A stretch of 64,000 nt of DNA from Lysinibacillus sp. OF-1 (GTDB lineage: Bacteria > Bacillota > Bacilli > Bacillales_A > Planococcaceae), in contig NZ_CP102798.1 of the NCBI RefSeq assembly GCF_028356935.1, positions 2,976,001-3,040,000 of the forward strand. Reading direction: 5' to 3'. Numbering within the stretch: position 1 is the stretch's first letter; each line of letters opens with the position of its first letter. The notes beneath the pieces were generated by a model. The model searched no databases and had not been told where the DNA came from. It saw nothing but the letters and a program-made list of their open reading frames with translations. Below are positions 34,540 to 43,303 of the stretch, piece after piece. Position numbers and translations under genes: made by a program.

Positions 34540-35799
34540 ATGCGGATAAATTTTAAAAACTTAACAGTACAAGTGTTGATTGCCATTGTACTAGGGATCA
34601 TTGTCGGGGCAACATTCCCTGAGTTCGGGGCAAAGCTAAAAATATTAGCGGACATCTTTATTAAACTAATTAAAATGTTAATAGCACCGATTATTTTCTT
34701 AACAGTCGTCATCGGTATTGGTAGTATGGGGGATGTCAAAAAGGTTGGGAAAATTGGTGGGAAGGCTTTAATTTATTTTGAAATTGTCTCAACATTTGCA
34801 CTTGCGATTGGCTTAATTGTTGTCAATATTGTTCAACCAGGAAAAGGCTTTAATACAGATGCTGCCAGCGGTGCTGATGTTTCACAATATACAGATGCGG
34901 CGGCTGCAGAACATGGCTTAGGTGCTTTTATCATGCAAATTATCCCTGAAAATGTGGTAGGTGCATTAGCGAATGGTGAATTATTACCTGTCTTATTCTC
35001 AGCTGTTTTATTTGGACTAGCTGCAGCAGCGATTGGAGAACCAGCAAAACCTGTTATTAAATTTTTTGAACAAGTAGCAGATATTTTCTTTAAAATTGTT
35101 AACATGGTAATGAAAATTTCTCCTATTGGTGCGTTCGGTGCCATGAGTTATACAATCGGAAACTTCGGACTTAAATCACTTGGAAATTTAGGATTTTTAA
35201 TGTTATCCGTCTATACTACAATGTTTATTTTTATTGTTGTGATTATCGGATTAATTACACGCTACTTCGGCTTTAGTATTTTTAAATTTATTAAATACAT
35301 TAAAGATGAAATTTTTATCGTTATTGGGACATCTTCATCTGAATCTGCACTACCTTCCATGATGCGTAAACTTGAAAACTATGGTTGTTCTAAGCAAGTA
35401 GTAGGGCTCGTTATCCCAACTGGTTACTCGTTTAATTTAGATGGCACTTCCATTTATTTATCAATGGCTGCTATCTTTATTGCACAGGCATATGGGGTGG
35501 ATTTAGATGTTTGGCATCAAATTACGTTACTAGCCATCTTAATGCTTACCTCTAAAGGAGCAGCTGGTGTAACAGGCTCTGGCTTTATTACACTTGCCGC
35601 AACATTGGCAGCCTTTCCTATGATTCCAGTAGAAGGAATTGCCCTATTAATTGGCGTAGATCGCTTTATGTCAGAGGCACGTGCAGTGACAAATCTAATT
35701 GGAAACGGCGTGGCAACAGTGGTCGTGTCAAAAATGGAAAAAGAATTTGATACGGAGCAAGAAAAACGTGCTCTTGCAGGACATACTTCAATGCCATAA
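34540..35799 (+). CDS. dctP: C4-dicarboxylate/glutamate-family proton symporter
   Basis: 419 residues with about eight membrane helices plus two hairpin loops. DAACS-family marks are the Ser-rich hairpin IGTSSSESALPSMM (about 265-278), the binding motif GYSFNLDGTSIY (about 295-306) and the MTSKGAAGVTGSGF-like text LTSKGAAGVTGSGF (about 340). Members import succinate, fumarate, malate or glutamate with protons or sodium. The dctBSR genes next to it point to C4-dicarboxylates, as with B. subtilis DctP (YdbH). AGGGGGAG precedes the start. The likely controls are DctR activation and CcpA repression (see cre). Confidence 0.93.
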   Translation: MRINFKNLTVQVLIAIVLGIIVGATFPEFGAKLKILADIFIKLIKMLIAPIIFLTVVIGIGSMGDVKKVGKIGGKALIYFEIVSTFALAIGLIVVNIVQPGKGFNTDAASGADVSQYTDAAAAEHGLGAFIMQIIPENVVGALANGELLPVLFSAVLFGLAAAAIGEPAKPVIKFFEQVADIFFKIVNMVMKISPIGAFGAMSYTIGNFGLKSLGNLGFLMLSVYTTMFIFIVVIIGLITRYFGFSIFKFIKYIKDEIFIVIGTSSSESALPSMMRKLENYGCSKQVVGLVIPTGYSFNLDGTSIYLSMAAIFIAQAYGVDLDVWHQITLLAILMLTSKGAAGVTGSGFITLAATLAAFPMIPVEGIALLIGVDRFMSEARAVTNLIGNGVATVVVSKMEKEFDTEQEKRALAGHTSMP

Positions 35800-35804
35800 C
35801 AACA

Positions 35805-35858
35805 AAAAGGCTACTGAAAGCGAAATATTCGCCATTTCAGCAGCCTCTTTGTTTGGAA
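35805..35858 (+). terminator. dctP terminator
   Basis: AGGCTACTGAAA pairs with TTTCAGCAGCCT (one internal mismatch region), with an inner GCGAA/TTCGC pairing, followed by CTTTGTTT. Confidence 0.7.
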
Positions 35859-35912
35859 ATAAAGTGATTATGTTACATTGCTCGGCTTGTTCTTTAGTAA
35901 GTAAATTTTCTT

Positions 35913-35959
35913 GAAACCTCCTCGACTGCTTACTCGTATAGATAATGACTGGAGGTTTC
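35913..35959 (+). promoter_or_regulatory. Leader hairpin that covers the ribosome site of the LURP-like gene
   Basis: GAAACCTCC (35913-35921) is the exact complement of GGAGGTTTC (35951-35959). The second arm contains the Shine-Dalgarno GGAGG of the gene starting at 35963. If the leader is transcribed, pairing would hide the ribosome site. Confidence 0.45.
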
Positions 35960-35962
35960 TTT

Positions 35963-36499
35963 ATGGCAACATTTACACTTACCTATCCAAAAGCTTTTAA
36001 AAGCTTTACGGATATCCCAATCGTGAATGAACACAACGAAACAATATGTATGCTTCAAAAAGTAGATCGTTCCTCTACTGGTAAAATACTGAATGCCGTC
36101 CTGCTAGTAGCGGCTCAGCAAACATTACCGTATCGTTATGAAACGCGAACTACGTCAGGGGCACCACTTTTTCAAGTACAATCTACCCTATTAGCAAAAG
36201 GGGTCAGCCATCAAATTAGGATGCCTGATGGTAGCTCGATACCGATTCAGCGAAAAACAGTCCAATTATTAGAATCCTCTTATGCATTCAAAATGGACGA
36301 TTTACATTTTCGATTTGAAAAGGATTTTACCTCTACAGCTTATTTATATTGCAATGATGAAAAGATTGCCAGTGCAAATCCTATTGAAAACGAACTAGTA
36401 CGAACAGGCATACTATTTAAGCTTTTCCAAACAGACGATATGCACTTCGTTGCACTCCTAGCAACCCTTTATCAAGCACTCTTTGCATTCACTACATAG
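35963..36499 (+). CDS. Tubby/LURP-one-like beta-barrel protein, function unknown
   Basis: 178 residues from the ATG at 35963, seven bases after GGAGG; an ATG at 35945 is upstream of that site. No signal or membrane segment. The sequence is beta-rich with text such as YETRTTSGAPLFQVQSTLLA and YAFKMDDLHFRFEKD, recalling the LURP-one/tubby-C-like YxjI family, in which strands surround a hydrophobic helix (here the C-terminal FVALLATLYQALFAF). The assignment is tentative. It is a single gene closed by a strong terminator. Confidence 0.6.
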   Translation: MATFTLTYPKAFKSFTDIPIVNEHNETICMLQKVDRSSTGKILNAVLLVAAQQTLPYRYETRTTSGAPLFQVQSTLLAKGVSHQIRMPDGSSIPIQRKTVQLLESSYAFKMDDLHFRFEKDFTSTAYLYCNDEKIASANPIENELVRTGILFKLFQTDDMHFVALLATLYQALFAFTT

Positions 36500-36501
36500 C
36501 C

Positions 36502-36544
36502 ATGACAAAGGCATCGAGCGTTATTTCTCGATGCCTTTGTCATG
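36502..36544. terminator. Bidirectional terminator
   Basis: CATGACAAAGGCATCGAG and its complement (18-bp stem) around a short loop. It separates the converging LURP-like gene and the membrane-anchored protein at 36556. Confidence 0.8.
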
Positions 36545-36555
36545 ACTTAAGATAG

Positions 36556-37182
36556 CTAATTTAGTTTTTCCCGCTGTGTATTTAATATGTTAATGACATA
36601 GGACTGATTTGGTGATGCATTTGTTTGTAAAATCTTCTTAATGGCTTGTTCCATCCTCATAGCTAACTGTAAATCTTCATGAGTGGCACTCTTTATCGTT
36701 GTTTGAATCGTAATGGTTGTTCGATTTTCAATGACTAAATATTCGTATACATCAAAAGTCTCTAAGCCTTTGATTAAATCTTCCATCAACAGGTTAATAT
36801 CAGCCCCCAGCATTTTGTTGTCATCAAGCAATGAAGTGAACTCCCATCTTTCAAAAACAATCGGATAGTCCTTTAATGCGGAGGTTTTAATCACATTTTT
36901 TGCAATGGATTCCATATCTTTTTTGACGGACTGGAAATAGTCTTCTTCGCCTACAACCTGGATCACCAATTCCTTTTCTGCAGTCGTTTTGACATCAATG
37001 CCAACATACTTTTCAAGAAGCTTATCCTTCAATCTAGATAGGCTCAACTCTTCATTCGTAATAAGCGGTTGTCCCTCTTTTGTTGTTTCTGATTTATTAT
37101 CTATTTTTATTTTATCAAACAGGATCAATAGAGATATGATGACGACTAACAATCCTATAACAAGCCCAAACCGTTTGACCAT
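36556..37182 (-). CDS. Membrane-anchored protein of unknown function
   Basis: About 208 residues from the ATG at 37182, which follows AGGAGGG; the frame runs on to 37215 without support. One N-terminal membrane helix (about 5-24, GLVIGLLVVIISLLILFD) is followed by an extracytoplasmic domain of mixed alpha/beta text (KELVIQVVGEEDYFQSVKKD, RTTITIQTTIKSATHEDLQL), suggesting two related alpha/beta units. I do not recognise the family. It is divergent from the small gene at 37415. Confidence 0.65.
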   Translation of the reverse strand: MVKRFGLVIGLLVVIISLLILFDKIKIDNKSETTKEGQPLITNEELSLSRLKDKLLEKYVGIDVKTTAEKELVIQVVGEEDYFQSVKKDMESIAKNVIKTSALKDYPIVFERWEFTSLLDDNKMLGADINLLMEDLIKGLETFDVYEYLVIENRTTITIQTTIKSATHEDLQLAMRMEQAIKKILQTNASPNQSYVINILNTQREKLN

Positions 37183-37414
37183 TGAATCCCTCCTGTTACG
37201 AAGGTATGACCCCATTCAAAACAATATTCACTGTTTTCATGGTCCTGTTCTATCAAATTTATCTCATCGAATAGCTTGTCATTGGATTGCTTATTTTTAC
37301 CCACATATTCCGGGACACGAAATAAATTTGCTTGTTTTTGTCCATTCTGTGTTACGCTTTTCAAAAAGGAGTACACTAAAGGGGTAGTAATTCTATCATT
37401 TTGGAGGGTTTTAT

Positions 37415-37594
37415 ATGGGGACAAAAGCAGCGGAAATTAAAAATATGCTAACATTGAATCTACTTATACAAATTTTAGAGGAACGTGGCATTATGACTGA
37501 TAAAGAATTAAAGGAACGCCTCACAAATACAGTAAAACTATCTTCTATGGAGAATGATTTAAAAGAAAAAGTCATTGAAGAAATCAAACATTAA
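37415..37594 (+). CDS. Small charged helical protein
   Basis: A 59-residue frame with ATG seven bases after GGAGGG. The sequence is soluble and helical: MGTKAAEIKNMLTLNLLIQI then LEERGIMTDKELKERL and a Lys/Glu-rich end. The coding pattern (third-position A/T, acid-base alternation) and the strong ribosome site support it as real. I do not recognise a family. A GGCCACTTTCA/TGAAAGTGGCC stem-loop follows at 37617-37653 without a T run. Confidence 0.6.
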   Translation: MGTKAAEIKNMLTLNLLIQILEERGIMTDKELKERLTNTVKLSSMENDLKEKVIEEIKH

Positions 37595-37778
37595 TGGTAG
37601 CTGTCTCAACCAAAGGGCCACTTTCATGTTGATCGTATTACTGAAAGTGGCCGTTCTATTAATTTGAAACTCATAGAAAAAATCTCTACTCCTGTTACGA
37701 TTTCCATTGTAAAGTTGCATTTTATTTTAATATGGAACTACCTTCAAAAATGATCCTCCAGTATCCTTTGATTAATCC

Positions 37779-39104
37779 CTAATCCGATAGATTATTTCCT
37801 GTAAATTGATCAGGGGCCACTTGTTTCTTTACTTTCATTGCGATTAAATAAACAACGATCGAAACAAATAAAGATAGTACTGCAGGTAAACCCATTGGAT
37901 TTACATATTGGAAATAGTACCCAATCATAACAGCTGCAACGACAGCAATGGTAGCCATCCAATTCCATCCTTTTATTTCAACCCATTGTCTTTTACGGAT
38001 TAAAAAGAAGTCAGCAAACATAACACCTGCTATTGCTGGATAAAGCAAAGCTGTTAAATACAGAAAGTCTGTGAAGTAATCTAGAATGCCCATTAACGCA
38101 ATGATTATGGCAATTATGGTACCAATAAATGTGAGTAACGCACGCCCCTTACCTGATGTCACATTTAAAACATTAGCTAACGCTAATCCCATACTGTAAT
38201 TGTTAACCAATTGAGATGTCCAAGTAGCTAACCATAAGATGAGAAAGCCCCAAACTGGAAAACCTAAATTCATCATAACATTCACGATATCAGGATCTCC
38301 CACACCCACAGACATGATGGCTCCTACAATAAATAGAGGGAATCCAATTAAAACTATCCCACTTGGAATAATAAAATTGTCTTTCCAAGTCGGCTTTGCG
38401 TAACGAGTGTAGTCAGAAGCAATTACCCATTGTGACACATTGACACCAATTACAAGGCTAATAGCTGCCATTATGGTCATCGATGGTTCAGGACTCCAAG
38501 ATGCAATTGTCTGCCAGCCCGTATTTTTTAATGCTAAATAAATACCACCAACAATTAACAATAAACCCGATGGGACAGCTAAATAATCTGTCCACTTCAT
38601 TGAACCATAGCCAATAATTGAAGGTGCAGCAAAAAGAAGACCTGCCACTGTCGTGACTATTGCCCAAGCTAACCAGTCATGTTTATAGTCGATCCCAAAC
38701 ATAGCAGCAATGGCATTTCCAGCAACAGCCGTTTGTAATGCCCACCAGCCAAGTGAAACAATAAATATTGTCAATCCAACTATTAACTTAGCTTGAACCG
38801 TTCCAAAGCTTGTTTTGGCAATAACTGAAGAAGGTAGCCCTGTTTTTGCACCGATATATCCTTGTAATGCATTACCAAGCCATTGAAAAACAAATAAAGC
38901 AATGATCAATATTAAAAAAATCTTACCTAATCCGAAACTAGCCGATAAACTTGCTCCTACCATTAAAACGGGAATGGTAAATTCAAGCCCACCAAATATC
39001 ATTGTTGGTGTCATCCAATGTTGACGATCATTCTCTGGTATTGGCGTTAATGCAGGATCTTTCCCAAGCATAGATGTTTTTTCTGTGTTGACTTCATTTT
39101 TCAT
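37779..39104 (-). CDS. NCS1-family cytosine/purine/hydantoin-type permease
   Basis: 441 residues with twelve membrane helices, CodB-like. Family marks are GGLEFTIPVLMVGASLS near residue 38, the SLGWWALQTAVAGNA motif near helix 3 (about 117-131) and ASDYTRYA-KP near 235. NCS1 carriers take up cytosine, purines, allantoin or hydantoins. As the last gene of the hydantoinase-type operon it probably imports that pathway's substrate. No obvious terminator was seen after it. Confidence 0.88.
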   Translation of the reverse strand: MKNEVNTEKTSMLGKDPALTPIPENDRQHWMTPTMIFGGLEFTIPVLMVGASLSASFGLGKIFLILIIALFVFQWLGNALQGYIGAKTGLPSSVIAKTSFGTVQAKLIVGLTIFIVSLGWWALQTAVAGNAIAAMFGIDYKHDWLAWAIVTTVAGLLFAAPSIIGYGSMKWTDYLAVPSGLLLIVGGIYLALKNTGWQTIASWSPEPSMTIMAAISLVIGVNVSQWVIASDYTRYAKPTWKDNFIIPSGIVLIGFPLFIVGAIMSVGVGDPDIVNVMMNLGFPVWGFLILWLATWTSQLVNNYSMGLALANVLNVTSGKGRALLTFIGTIIAIIIALMGILDYFTDFLYLTALLYPAIAGVMFADFFLIRKRQWVEIKGWNWMATIAVVAAVMIGYYFQYVNPMGLPAVLSLFVSIVVYLIAMKVKKQVAPDQFTGNNLSD

Positions 39105-39162
39105 TTTACTTAACCCCCTTACTGTTTGTGTTTATTCGTAGCTTGTTTTCTATTATTTCTCT

Positions 39163-39480
39163 TTATCTTATATCCAATAACGCATAGACAAGTTCAACCA
39201 CTTCATCACTATCATTTTTACACCAATGAGGTTCTCCAGCAGGAATATAGGAAGCTTCTCCTTGTGAAATTCGGTAATTTTCTCCACCGGATTCTCCAGT
39301 TAAAGTACCTTTTACAATAAAGGAGTACTCATTTTCTAAATGAGAAGTTGTCCCTTCTAATGGTAACCGCTCCCCTGGTTTTATTTGGACAAAGCCAAAC
39401 TTTATTTGGCTATCGTTGTATTTGTCTTGAAATAGGTTCTGTTGAACAATATCTTTCTGTGATACTTCTTTAATAATCAT
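39163..39480 (-). CDS. Cupin-domain protein
   Basis: 105 residues, one small beta-barrel cupin. Motif 1 is G-LPLEGTTSHLENEYSFIVKG (the usual GxxxxxHxHxxxE is only partly kept, with His and Glu at about 46 and 50). Motif 2 is GEASYIPAGEPHWCKN with the second His (about 84). It sits two bases after the oxoprolinase B-type gene and would act as a small accessory enzyme or isomerase in the same catabolic pathway. The exact activity is unknown. Confidence 0.8.
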   Translation of the reverse strand: MIIKEVSQKDIVQQNLFQDKYNDSQIKFGFVQIKPGERLPLEGTTSHLENEYSFIVKGTLTGESGGENYRISQGEASYIPAGEPHWCKNDSDEVVELVYALLDIR

Positions 39481-39482
39481 AG

Positions 39483-41237
39483 TTATTCTCCCTTTACTAC
39501 TCGATTTCTTTCTGGCATTTCTTTAAAGCTGTAGTCTGACTCATCTACAAGAACATGAAAAATAGCTTCTGCTTCTTTTCTTGAAAAATAGCCATTTTTC
39601 ACATCATGTGCTACCTGTTCCGCTGGACGTTTAAGTGGATTGCCATAGCCTCCACCCGTGCCAGTCATTAATTGAACCACATCATTTTTATCTAGTTTAT
39701 ATCTTGGATAGACCCCGAATGGTCCATCTACCTGGCCATTCGCTTTTTTTACATAAAATTCATTCGGCGAACCTTCATGTCCATTGTCAATCCCCCATGG
39801 TAAAAACTTATTCCTACCAAAGGTCACTGTTACTGCTTGATTGTCCGTCATGGCTCTATAGGATCTGATTACTCCTTTGCCACCAATGTATTCTCCAGCC
39901 CCTGCTCCATTTCTATCTTCTCTTAAACAATATTCATCAATTAACACACCATAGCGAGTTTCCGCTACCTCAATTGGCACATTATACGTCTCACCATCCG
40001 AAAAACAGAATTGACCAGAGGCTCCATCAGCATCGTTTCCACCACCCCATCCACCTACTGATGGCTCAACAATTAAAAATGGCTCTCCTGTATCATGATG
40101 TGTACCACTTAACGTTACAGCACAAACGGATAAAAACTGACCAGCAGTTAATCGACTCGGTATATGTGGTGCCAAGGCTTTCCATACTAAATCTAAGCTG
40201 CCAAGCAAGGTTTCAAAATAATTGGACACAGGTACTGGTCTTTCCGCAGACATAATTGATTGAGGATCAACAATTATTTTTAGTGGTCTAAACACACCAT
40301 CATTTACATCCTGCGCTGGATTTGTAATAGCTAAGAAGATTGCACGTACAGCTGATGCTAAACCTGTATAGGAACAATTCATTGGTCCAGGTACTTGAGG
40401 AGAACTTCCCCTAAAATCACAAATAAATTCATCATCTGATATTGTCACTTTCACTTTTATTGGAAATGGTCCGTTACCAATCCCATCTGTATCAATAAAA
40501 TCTTCTGCGTAAAATTCTCCTTTAGGTAATCTAGCAAGCTCCTGCTTGGCCATCGCTTCGCCATGATCTAAATGATATTCAATTGCTGCCAATATGGTAG
40601 CTAATGTGTATTTATCACACAATTCCCTTACTCGTTTTTCTCCTGTTCGAAGAGCTGCAACTTGTGCAAACATATCTCCTAAAGATAGATCTGGGAACCG
40701 CACATTTGAACGTATTATTTCAACAAGTGCTTCATTCAATTTACCTTCGTCATAAAGTTTGATACATGAAAACTGTAGTCCCTCTTGAAATATGTCAACA
40801 GAATCGTTAGTAAATGAACCCGGATCCTTCCCTCCAACTTCAGTCCAATGAGCTTTATTAGCTGAAAAGGCAATTAATTGACCTTTATAAAAAATTGGCA
40901 TTACGAGTCCAACATCTGAAAGGTGTGAACCGCCGCCTTGATAAGGATCATTAATTATAATGATATCTCCTTCTTTTAATTTATCTCCTGGATATTTTTT
41001 TAACGTTTCTTTTACCATAAAAGTGAGCATGCCGATAAAACCTGTCACACCATTACCCTGAGTTAATAAATTACCTTCTGAATCTGTTAAGCCACTCGCA
41101 TAATCTAATACTTCATAAATAATGGGACTCATTGAAGTTCGTGCTAAAGCTACAAACATTTCATCTCCAGCAGATAGCAGTGCATCCTTCACAATTTCTA
41201 AAGTAAATGGATCAATTTGCGGATTGATTGCAGTCAT
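39483..41237 (-). CDS. hyuB: Hydantoinase/oxoprolinase B-family subunit
   Basis: 584 residues. HyuB-family marks are NDPYQGGGSHLSDVGLVMPI near residue 100 (conserved Asp/His), FICDFRGSSPQVPGPMNC near 260, and the Gly-rich end MTGTGGGYGNPLKR near 545. Members pair with a HyuA subunit to open cyclic amides (hydantoins, 5-oxoproline, caprolactam) or carboxylate ketones with ATP. The substrate is not deducible from the sequence. The gene starts exactly where hyuA ends (one-base overlap), so the two subunits are co-translated. Confidence 0.9.
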   Translation of the reverse strand: MTAINPQIDPFTLEIVKDALLSAGDEMFVALARTSMSPIIYEVLDYASGLTDSEGNLLTQGNGVTGFIGMLTFMVKETLKKYPGDKLKEGDIIIINDPYQGGGSHLSDVGLVMPIFYKGQLIAFSANKAHWTEVGGKDPGSFTNDSVDIFQEGLQFSCIKLYDEGKLNEALVEIIRSNVRFPDLSLGDMFAQVAALRTGEKRVRELCDKYTLATILAAIEYHLDHGEAMAKQELARLPKGEFYAEDFIDTDGIGNGPFPIKVKVTISDDEFICDFRGSSPQVPGPMNCSYTGLASAVRAIFLAITNPAQDVNDGVFRPLKIIVDPQSIMSAERPVPVSNYFETLLGSLDLVWKALAPHIPSRLTAGQFLSVCAVTLSGTHHDTGEPFLIVEPSVGGWGGGNDADGASGQFCFSDGETYNVPIEVAETRYGVLIDEYCLREDRNGAGAGEYIGGKGVIRSYRAMTDNQAVTVTFGRNKFLPWGIDNGHEGSPNEFYVKKANGQVDGPFGVYPRYKLDKNDVVQLMTGTGGGYGNPLKRPAEQVAHDVKNGYFSRKEAEAIFHVLVDESDYSFKEMPERNRVVKGE

Positions 41238-43288
41238 TACGCTTCCTCCTTTTCAATAACAATATTTCCATAAGCATCTATATAGAGTGATTGCTTATGA
41301 TAGATTACGGTAGCTGCAGCTCTTTCTTCCACAATAGCAGGACCACTTATCTTCATTTCAATAGGTAATAGCTCACGATCATATATATTTGTTCTCACCC
41401 AGCCATCATTTTCAAAATAAACATTGCGTTGTTCTATTAATGCGTCTTGTAAGCTAGTATGGCGCTCAATCGTTTTTAATTTAGGTTTACCAACCTTCCC
41501 AAAGGCCGTCACATGAATATTAACGATTTCTGTCTCTGCTTCTGGTAGTTTAAATGTAAAATTCTTTTCATGTAATAAATTAAAATCTGCAATCGCTTTA
41601 TCTAACACTCGTTGATTCCATTCACCGCCCTCTACAGGTACCTTCACAGTATGCTCCTGGCCTAGATAACGCATATCTGCATAGCGTTGGAAAAATACAT
41701 TATCTTTGTCCATACCTTCTTCTTGGAAATGTTGGAATGCCTGACGCTCAATATTTGCCCATATTGAGTTCATTTTTGTTAAATCAAGATTATTCATTCG
41801 TTTAATGTATGTTTGAATATAATCATGACGTAAATCTGTCATGAGCATCCCCCATGCGGAAAACACCGGTGATGCGATTGGAATAATAACCTTTTTAACA
41901 CCTAATTCCAATGCTAACGCAGGTGCATGCATCGAACCTCCCCCACCAAATGCAATCAAGGTAAAGTCTTGAGGGTTATGACCTTTACGAATAGAAATCA
42001 ACTTTAGAGCATTTAACATATTGGAATTGGCGATACGAATAATTCCAAGTGCCGCTTCTTCAGCAGACATATGAAAATGTTTCCCAATTTTTTCTTCAAT
42101 TGCATTTTTCACATTGTTCAAATTCACCTCGTAATCAAAGTTCTTCGGTGATAATCTACCAGTTAATAAATTTGCATCCGTTGTGGTCGGCTCTGTTCCA
42201 CCTTGACCATACGCAACTGGGCCTGGTCGAGCACCCGCTGACTGCGGCCCTACTTTTAATGAACCTGCACCATCAATCCATGCAATGGAACCACCACCGT
42301 TACCAATCTCAACAATATCAACAACTGGTGTTTTAATTGGATAACCTGCGCGTCGAGTATCTTTTTCGATATAGTAATCTGTAGAAACTTTTACTTCGCC
42401 ATTTTCAATCAATGAACATTTTGCTGTTGTTCCACCAATGTCGAAAGCAATAATATTTTTTTCTCCTAGTAATTCACCGAGTACCGCTGCACCTAAAATA
42501 CCAGCAACTGGGCCTGATTCTACCATATTAATTGGTAAACGCTTCGCATTATCAAATTTAGTGGTACCACCATTTGACTGCATAATATAACTTTGCTCTA
42601 TATCAATAGTATCTTGTAATTTTTGCTCAAGTCGATCAATATAAGTTGTTGCAGTTGGTTGTACATAAGCATTTAAAACCGCTGTATTAGTGCGTTCATA
42701 TTCACGCCACTCTTGTGTAATTTCACTGGAAGCGGTTACCTGAACTTCTGGCCACAATTCCTTTATTTTTTCTACAGCTGCTTTTTCATGCTCGTTATTA
42801 ACATAGGAGTGTAAAAAAGAGATTGCAATGGCCTCAACCTGTTCCTTCTTGAAATATTCAACTATTTCTTCTAGTTCATTCATTTCCAGAGCTGCTAATA
42901 CTTGTCCCTTATAATTAAGTCTTTCAGTTACTTCTCTGCGTAAATATCGTTCTACAAATGGCTGTGGTTTTTGATACTTAACATTAAATAAATCAGGTCG
43001 ATTTCCACGAGCAATTTCCAACACATCCCTAAACCCCTTAGTTGTAATTAGACCCGTCTTTGCTCCTTTACGCTCAGTTAAAGCATTGATAATAACCGTT
43101 GTGCCATGGATAAACATTTCTAAATGCTGTTGATCCACTCCACTTTTCTTAATAACATCAATGACTCCTTGTTCAAAATTTGGAGGAGTTGTATTACTTT
43201 TTTCATAGCCGAAGTTTCCATGTTCATCAACATACACTAAATCTGTAAATGTACCCCCAATATCTGTTGCGACTCTCATTCCATCCAC
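41237..43288 (-). CDS. hyuA: Hydantoinase/oxoprolinase A-family subunit
   Basis: 683 residues. The N-terminal ASKHA ATPase domain opens with VATDIGGTFTDLVY (about 6-19). A second phosphate motif is FDIGGTTAKCSL (about 275), FIHGTTVIINALTERKGAKT lies near residue 62, and the Gly-rich IGNGGGSIAWID is near 327. This is the ATP-using subunit of ATP-dependent hydantoinases, 5-oxoprolinases and caprolactamases. It follows the XRE-cupin regulator gene and precedes hyuB, cupin and permease in one operon. Confidence 0.9.
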   Translation of the reverse strand: MDGMRVATDIGGTFTDLVYVDEHGNFGYEKSNTTPPNFEQGVIDVIKKSGVDQQHLEMFIHGTTVIINALTERKGAKTGLITTKGFRDVLEIARGNRPDLFNVKYQKPQPFVERYLRREVTERLNYKGQVLAALEMNELEEIVEYFKKEQVEAIAISFLHSYVNNEHEKAAVEKIKELWPEVQVTASSEITQEWREYERTNTAVLNAYVQPTATTYIDRLEQKLQDTIDIEQSYIMQSNGGTTKFDNAKRLPINMVESGPVAGILGAAVLGELLGEKNIIAFDIGGTTAKCSLIENGEVKVSTDYYIEKDTRRAGYPIKTPVVDIVEIGNGGGSIAWIDGAGSLKVGPQSAGARPGPVAYGQGGTEPTTTDANLLTGRLSPKNFDYEVNLNNVKNAIEEKIGKHFHMSAEEAALGIIRIANSNMLNALKLISIRKGHNPQDFTLIAFGGGGSMHAPALALELGVKKVIIPIASPVFSAWGMLMTDLRHDYIQTYIKRMNNLDLTKMNSIWANIERQAFQHFQEEGMDKDNVFFQRYADMRYLGQEHTVKVPVEGGEWNQRVLDKAIADFNLLHEKNFTFKLPEAETEIVNIHVTAFGKVGKPKLKTIERHTSLQDALIEQRNVYFENDGWVRTNIYDRELLPIEMKISGPAIVEERAAATVIYHKQSLYIDAYGNIVIEKEEA

Positions 43289-43303
43289 CCAACCTTCCTT
43301 TTT

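Noticed and set aside
37155..37424. 89-codon frame on the minus strand overlapping the start of the membrane-anchored protein gene
   Set aside because: TTG start without a ribosome site, overlaps the leader and start of the convincing gene at 37415 on the other strand, and its end only covers the ribosome site of the gene starting at 37182.
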